NCBI GenBank assembly: GCA_001598975.1
Contig: BBXU01001415.1
Span: 1 to 32,849 of the forward strand
DNA: 32,849 nt
DNA from: Parachlorella kessleri
Lineage: Eukaryota > Chlorophyta > Trebouxiophyceae > Chlorellales > Chlorellaceae
Direction of reading: 5' to 3'
Position numbers and translations under genes: made by a program. This document shows positions 28,587 to 32,849 of this stretch, one piece after another (within the stretch, counting starts at the first letter, position 1; each line of letters opens with the position of its first letter). The notes beneath the pieces were generated by a model. The model had not been told where the DNA came from. It did no database searches and worked only from the letters and a program-made list of their open reading frames with translations.

Positions 28587-29064
28587 CACGGCGCCAGCTG
28601 AAAAAGCCAGCAAGAAGCCTGTGAGTGCTCAGCATTATACACCTTGGTTATACGAAATTGCACCCTTACAACAAGCTCGCCTTGGACACCTCCCATCTTA
28701 AGGACCAGTTGGGACAGCACCCACAACTTCCTACGCGCACGGCAGCTCCGCACAATACAAAGCAGTCCAACATGGGGCGCCAAGGGCCTAAGTGCGCTGG
28801 GAGGCTCACCTCGTCTCAGAGGCCTTGAAGGGGCCAAGCTCCAGTCAACCTGCAGGCTACACTCGGCACAAATTGAAGGCTGGTTCCCAAGGCCCCAAAA
28901 GCCACTCCACTGCCGGCCAAGCTGTTGTGCTGCCGAAGCCTATGCGATCAGCCCAGCGGCCTGGGCAGAGAGAGACTTAGAAAGGCTATTTCGGCGCCAT
29001 CGGACGCTAAAACTCTCGAACCGCGGTGAGAAGCCCAGGGATGGGGGCATCAGCAAGCGCTCAC

Positions 29065-29103
29065 CCGTGGTCCTCAAGCAGGCGCGCAGTTCCGTGCCTC
29101 CAT
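29065..29103 (-). promoter_or_regulatory. Possible 5'-UTR exon end with a 9-codon upstream ORF for the kinase
   Basis: The kinase coding exon begins right after an acceptor (TTTTTCAG, exon from 28597), 11 bases before its ATG, so an upstream non-coding exon is expected. A good donor, CCACGG|GTGAGC, lies at 29065/29064. A short ORF (MEARNCAPA, 29074-29103) lies just before it. This is inference without transcript evidence. Confidence 0.3.
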
Positions 29104-30111
29104 CTCAGCTAAACAACGCAAGGTATCCAACCAAACCCTGGTCGCCGAGCTCCCAGCAGATCCTGCCACGTTTCTGCTCCCGGGGGGGGCGGTGCGAAGC
29201 CAGCGCGCAAGTGCCGCAAGGCTCAGGCACACGACGGCTGGAACCTTATGCCAGCGGCAAGCAACAGTCAAAGCGATGCTGATGGGTGCACAGGCTGTTC
29301 ACACATGCAGGCGAGTGACTCGCCGATTGAAGGGGGTTCCCTCGGCAAGCTCGTTGTGCCTACGGTTGACTACCAGTGAGGAAAGGAAATGTGCGTCCTT
29401 GCCATGGACATGGCGCACACGGTTGCTTCCAAGAAAATTTTCGCGATGCCAGGTCAGCAGGCGCGAGGACCAAAATGGAAGTTGTAAGAGCGTTGCAAGA
29501 GCGTCTGCTGGCTGGACTGTGACTACATATGCGACTGGTGCATTGGAACATTGCAGTGGTAGCTTGCCGACCACTTCACATGTCACCCGTGCCAGGGAAC
29601 GAGAGCCTCTAGCCAGAGTCGTCTCTAATAACGTTCAGGATGCGGCAGGCGAGGGACATCAGTATGTAAGGATGCACTGTTGCCCATAGCCACGTTCACT
29701 GTTGGCCCCACTGAGGCATGGAACTTATGAAAGCCTTGGCTATGACGCCACCAGGCCCTGCCTGTCTAGCGGCCCTTGGTCTTTACTTAAAAAGTCTGCA
29801 AGGGTACAGGTCCAGCATCACTTCACCACGAGTGTAGCCCGTGGCATGGCAGCCTAGGGAAGGAGCAAGGCACTTGGAAGGCTCATAACCTGATGCCTGA
29901 ATACCTGCTACCTGACGTATGGGAGCGACAACCCCTAGCCGGGGTGTAGCAGGAAGCTAGGTCATAAGACTACCATGCCAGCTCACCACCAAGTACACTC
30001 CAGCCTTTAAACCAACAACACCCCAGCGCTTCGTGTTTCAGAAGCCTCTGAGTGCAGGGGAAAACCGGCTTGACAAAATGTAGGCATCGATACAGTGCGC
30101 TGGTTGCACAT
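29104..30111. other. Intergenic stretch, no supported gene
   Basis: About 1 kb between the possible kinase 5' exon and the stop of the secreted Cys-rich protein gene. A 95-codon minus-strand open frame at 29299-29586 has no ATG and cannot be joined with confidence to either neighbour. I see no tRNA cloverleaf, terminal repeats or other named element here. Confidence 0.45.
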
Positions 30112-31505
30112 TCAGTTGGTGTCCTGCAGGGCTGCCAAGACGACTTGGGCAGTCTCTGTGTCCACTATCAGGGTGCCGTTCTGGAGATAAGGTCCTGCAG
30201 TGTCATTAAACAACACAGACTGTTATGCGGGGCTTGTGTAACAACAAGTGCAGTCCCACGGACCGCTCCAGCGATCTTGCACCCGTGCAACACTTAGTGG
30301 TGGATCGGCTGCTGCAATCGCAGCTGTTGCTATCGACGCCCAGGAGGTATGTCACCACTTCTTGAGACCCTTGCAGGTCAATACAAGGGCTATCATCTGT
30401 GCAGCAGATTTAAAACGCACCGCCATTGCTGCAGAAGCGGGAGCCTCCCTCCCTGGCTCTGCACAAGCAGTTGCCTGCTTACCTGACAGCCCGCAGTTGA
30501 AGTACAGGTCCTTGGTATTGGGCACAGGCACGGCGCAGCTGTAGCTGGGGTTCTCCAAAGCTACCTTGGGGTTGCAGATGTTGTTCAGCTGGAGTGCCAT
30601 GCAAACCTTGCAGGCCTTGGCAGTGACAGGGTCCTCGGCGTAGATGGCCTCACAGTCGCAGTCCAAGGACCCAAGAGCACCGGGCAGGGTAGGGCTGCAG
30701 GGAGCCAGACCCGGGGAGTCAGGATTCTATTGGAAAGCTCCTGCATCTGGGACTCCAGTACCGAGGAGTCGGGGTGGAGACAACTCACACATATGTGTCC
30801 TGCGGTGGTGCAACGCCAGCTAGCTAGCAGCTAGGGCTCTTACCCGCCAGGGTTTGAGAAAGCGGAGTAGACAGCATCGACGGTGATGTTGTATGGTGTC
30901 TTAACCGTGCCTAGAGAGCCACTGACCACCTCGCCCGTCTTGTTGTCGGCCCCGCAGTGGATGTAAGTTGTGCTGCAGCCAGGGATGTGGGAGCGTTGCT
31001 CAAAACAAGTGCTTCAGCCGGGTCTAGGCCACGCCTTGCATCAGAAAAGCGTACTGCAACAGTCCCACTTGCCTGCAAAGCGGCGCTTCTGCGGTCACGT
31101 CAGCGTAATTGCCCTCCCCTGCAAGACAGTGAAAGTCAACTGCGATGACCTAGGCGCAGATAGCGGCCATATAGCCTCATCCGCCAAACACTGGGAACCC
31201 CTGACCCTCTATGGACAAACATCATCGTAGTGCCAAAAATTCCACTTGGACACGATCACCTACCATAGGTAGAGCAAAGTCTCTCAATTCTTTGGGCAGT
31301 TGTCAGCTTCTTCTTCTGCAAGGCAGCTACGAACATTTATATCTGTGCACTCAGCCTGTCATGTCCAACAGACACGCTTCAAGTTGCAGAGGCCAAGAGC
31401 TTCACTCATTTCGGACATGACTGGAGGGCACTCGTTGATCACCTTGGCGCAGACGACCACGCAAAACAGTGTCAGGAGGAGGGAGAGTTTGAGGGACTGA
31501 CGCAT
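30112..31505 (-). CDS. Secreted cysteine-rich protein, family not recognised
   Basis: Proposed exons are 31374-31505, 31260-31315, 30844-30972, 30483-30694 and 30112-30194, giving 203 aa. The N-terminus MRQSLKLSLLLTLFCVVVCA is a clear signal peptide, so the product should be secreted or enter the secretory pathway. The mature part has many cysteines: NEC, GLC, ERLC, IHCGAD, DCDC, CKVC, NIC, YSC, FNC. This suggests a disulfide-rich extracellular fold. Two N-glycosylation sequons are visible, NIT (PYNITVD) and NGT (LQNGTL). Exons 3-5 join in phase with good GT-AG sites. The first intron's donor (AAGCGT|GTCTGT) is weak and the first two exons are less sure; an earlier donor at GCCAAG|GTGATC is an alternative. 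I do not recognise the family and assign no function. Confidence 0.65.
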
Positions 31506-32568
31506 GGTGCCTCTTTATGAAAATTTGTTGATGATTCTAAAACAATTGTGCTTGCGACTGGGCACGCGTGGCTGCAGCCGGCTGTCCGTTTAAGTTTTGG
31601 TTGTTGGCGGTTGGGCGCGCTGCATTGTATCGTAGCAGGCGCGCCGGGTTTTTAAACCGACACCTACCCATCATTCTCCATACTCCTCAGGTCTCTGTCT
31701 AGCCTGTTCTGAGACGCAGCACCTTTATTCATGTCAGAGCAACATTGACGCAAAGTGAACAACTGGCAGGTACTGCGCCTGCAGGTACTGCGATCTGCGG
31801 GGTTTGCTGACCTGGGCCTGGCAGGTGGTGCCATGGAAGGGCTGCTCTCGATATTTGGCTTGTAGCAGATTTTTAAAAGCAGAAACTGTCCCCGGAGTAC
31901 CTGGTTGGAAGAGCTGCCACTTGATTTCATGCCATGAACCTTCCAATGACAGCCCAAGGTATTGAGAGGGCATAGCACTATTACCTACGAAGCTCGAGCG
32001 TGAAGATGAGACTAAATGCTGCACAACGTCACAACCTTGCTCGACCAAGGCTAGAAGGGAACTGGGACTAGACGTCGCACAAAGCAGGCAAGCTACGGTA
32101 CTGTGGTACCGTGAGACCACACGCAATATCCCCAACGAAGTCTCCAGTGCAGGCTAGAACCAAATGAGGGCAAAAGCAGTATGAAGTCCAAACACAAGTA
32201 GTACAGTTACCTCTCACAATGCCAAGTTCATGCCAAGAGACAGTGTATGTACACAAAAACGAGGGAAGTGCAGCAGAAGAAGAGTTGTTCTCACACCGGC
32301 TACGACACCTGGCAGCTACAGGGCTGGTCACACGTGGGAGGCTGTACAAAAGATGTGATCCCCCAGCCTGCAGCAAGCCTTTCAGCAGCGGACATGGCAG
32401 CAGCTCCAGCCCTCATGAGCAGTGCGTCGTCGTCTATGCCTGCCTTCAGGTCAGTGCCTGAGAAAGCCTGACAATAGTGCTGATGAGGGCACCAGGGCAA
32501 AGCTGTGCTATGTGCAACAACCAACAGCGCACGCCATCATCTCAACACCAGGGAGATAAAGAAGACGC
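31506..32568. other. Upstream region of the secreted-protein gene / downstream region of the next gene
   Basis: About 1.06 kb with no convincing gene; the minus-strand open frame at 31734-32135 starts at a TTG, not an ATG. Just upstream of the secreted-protein gene, at roughly 31600-31655, lie TTGGCGGTTGGGCGCGC, the palindrome GGCGCGCC (31638-31645) and a TTTAAA-like AT stretch. These may be part of its promoter. Confidence 0.4.
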
Positions 32569-32849
32569 CTAAAGAGACAGGCCTGCAGGACCCAGGCCCA
32601 CAATGGAAGAAGTGATGGGCATAGACCTTGACGGCGCGCTGGACAGGGAGCGGCGGTGGGTCTTGAAGGCAGGCTCTTCTCCCTTCATGCTGGCAGTCTC
32701 ATCAGTCACCTCACTGGCAGAGTGCAGCAAGGTCTGTCCAGCCACCATGTCAGCGGGTAGGTGGCTCCTGCAAGCATGCCTTACAGAGACACGTATACCA
32801 AATTTGAAGGCCAGTACAGCTTGCGCGCGCGCTGCCTCCGCGCCTGTCT
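32569..32849 (-). CDS. C-terminal end of an unrecognised gene, 5'-partial
   Basis: The minus-strand frame ends at TAG (32569-32571) and is open to the window edge. The secure part encodes SHLPADMVAGQTLLHSASEV ... EEPAFKTHRRSLSSAPSRSM ... SSIVGLGPAGLSL, a Ser-rich, probably flexible tail. An acceptor-like CTTGCAG ends at 32768, so bases above it may be intron. If they are coding, the frame reads AVLAFKFGIRVSVRHAC into the tail. A donor at 32798 would leave an intron of only 31 bases, which I reject. The gene runs off the right edge and no domain is visible, so no function is offered. Confidence 0.5.
   Translation of the reverse strand, partial: TGAEAARAQAVLAFKFGIRVSVRHACRSHLPADMVAGQTLLHSASEVTDETASMKGEEPAFKTHRRSLSSAPSRSMPITSSIVGLGPAGLSL

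Noticed and set aside
28644..29282. Plus-strand open frame of 212 codons
   Set aside because: It begins at a non-ATG codon, reads through the region where the kinase 5' UTR/intron is expected, and shows no domain or splice-consistent extension.
29299..29586. Minus-strand 95-codon frame (..NRVRHVHGKDAHFLSSL..)
   Set aside because: It starts at GTG with no internal ATG and has no usable junction to neighbours. It looks somewhat protein-like but I cannot support a gene.
31734..32135. Minus-strand 133-codon frame
   Set aside because: It starts at TTG; its composition and context fit a UTR or intergenic region, with no recognisable domain.
32768..32798. A 31-nt GT-AG intron in the rightmost gene
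   Set aside because: Too short to be spliced; either the frame is continuous or the true donor is outside the window.

Overview
This is nuclear DNA of a eukaryote, most likely a chlorophyte green alga (Chlorophyceae-like). The genes are GC-rich and split by many short introns with GTGAG donors and TGCAG acceptors. The proteins carry Ala/Gln/Gly-rich low-complexity tails, CAG/CTG and tetranucleotide microsatellites are common, and TGTAA polyadenylation-like motifs follow at least two genes. The encoded proteins include a plant-type lysine-specific histone demethylase, a DYRK kinase and the ribosome-biogenesis factor DCAF13/Sof1. There is no sign of bacterial operons, CRISPR or phage. I rebuilt the gene models by hand, checking that every exon junction keeps phase and, where I know the family, that the joined protein matches it.

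Layout: (1) below 1 to about 6730, minus: an F-box/leucine-rich-repeat-like gene, 3' end missing, with one reading-frame break in a C homopolymer. (2) 6840-7636, plus: a two-exon gene for a small, unrecognised, probably single-pass membrane protein. (3) 8392-12132, minus: a complete 9-exon DCAF13/Sof1 gene (449 aa). (4) 13062-21275, plus: a complete 17-exon LSD1/LDL-type histone demethylase (1044 aa). (5) 22345-28586, minus: a 13-coding-exon DYRK kinase (1230 aa) with a very long Gln-rich N-terminus. (6) 30112-31505, minus: a 5-exon gene for a secreted Cys-rich protein of unknown family (203 aa). (7) 32569 to beyond 32849, minus: the C-terminal end of another unrecognised gene.

Genes 1/2 and 3/4 are divergent pairs, and 2/3 and 4/5 are convergent. 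The neighbours do not form a pathway; DCAF13 (rRNA processing), the demethylase (chromatin) and the kinase (signalling) are ordinary nuclear housekeeping or regulatory genes. I found no novel multi-gene system. The most useful observations are three GC-AG introns that protein homology requires, the frame break in the F-box gene, exon-end/donor duplications inside two introns, a perfect 13-bp hairpin in the convergent 3' region of the demethylase and kinase genes, and the unassigned secreted Cys-rich protein.
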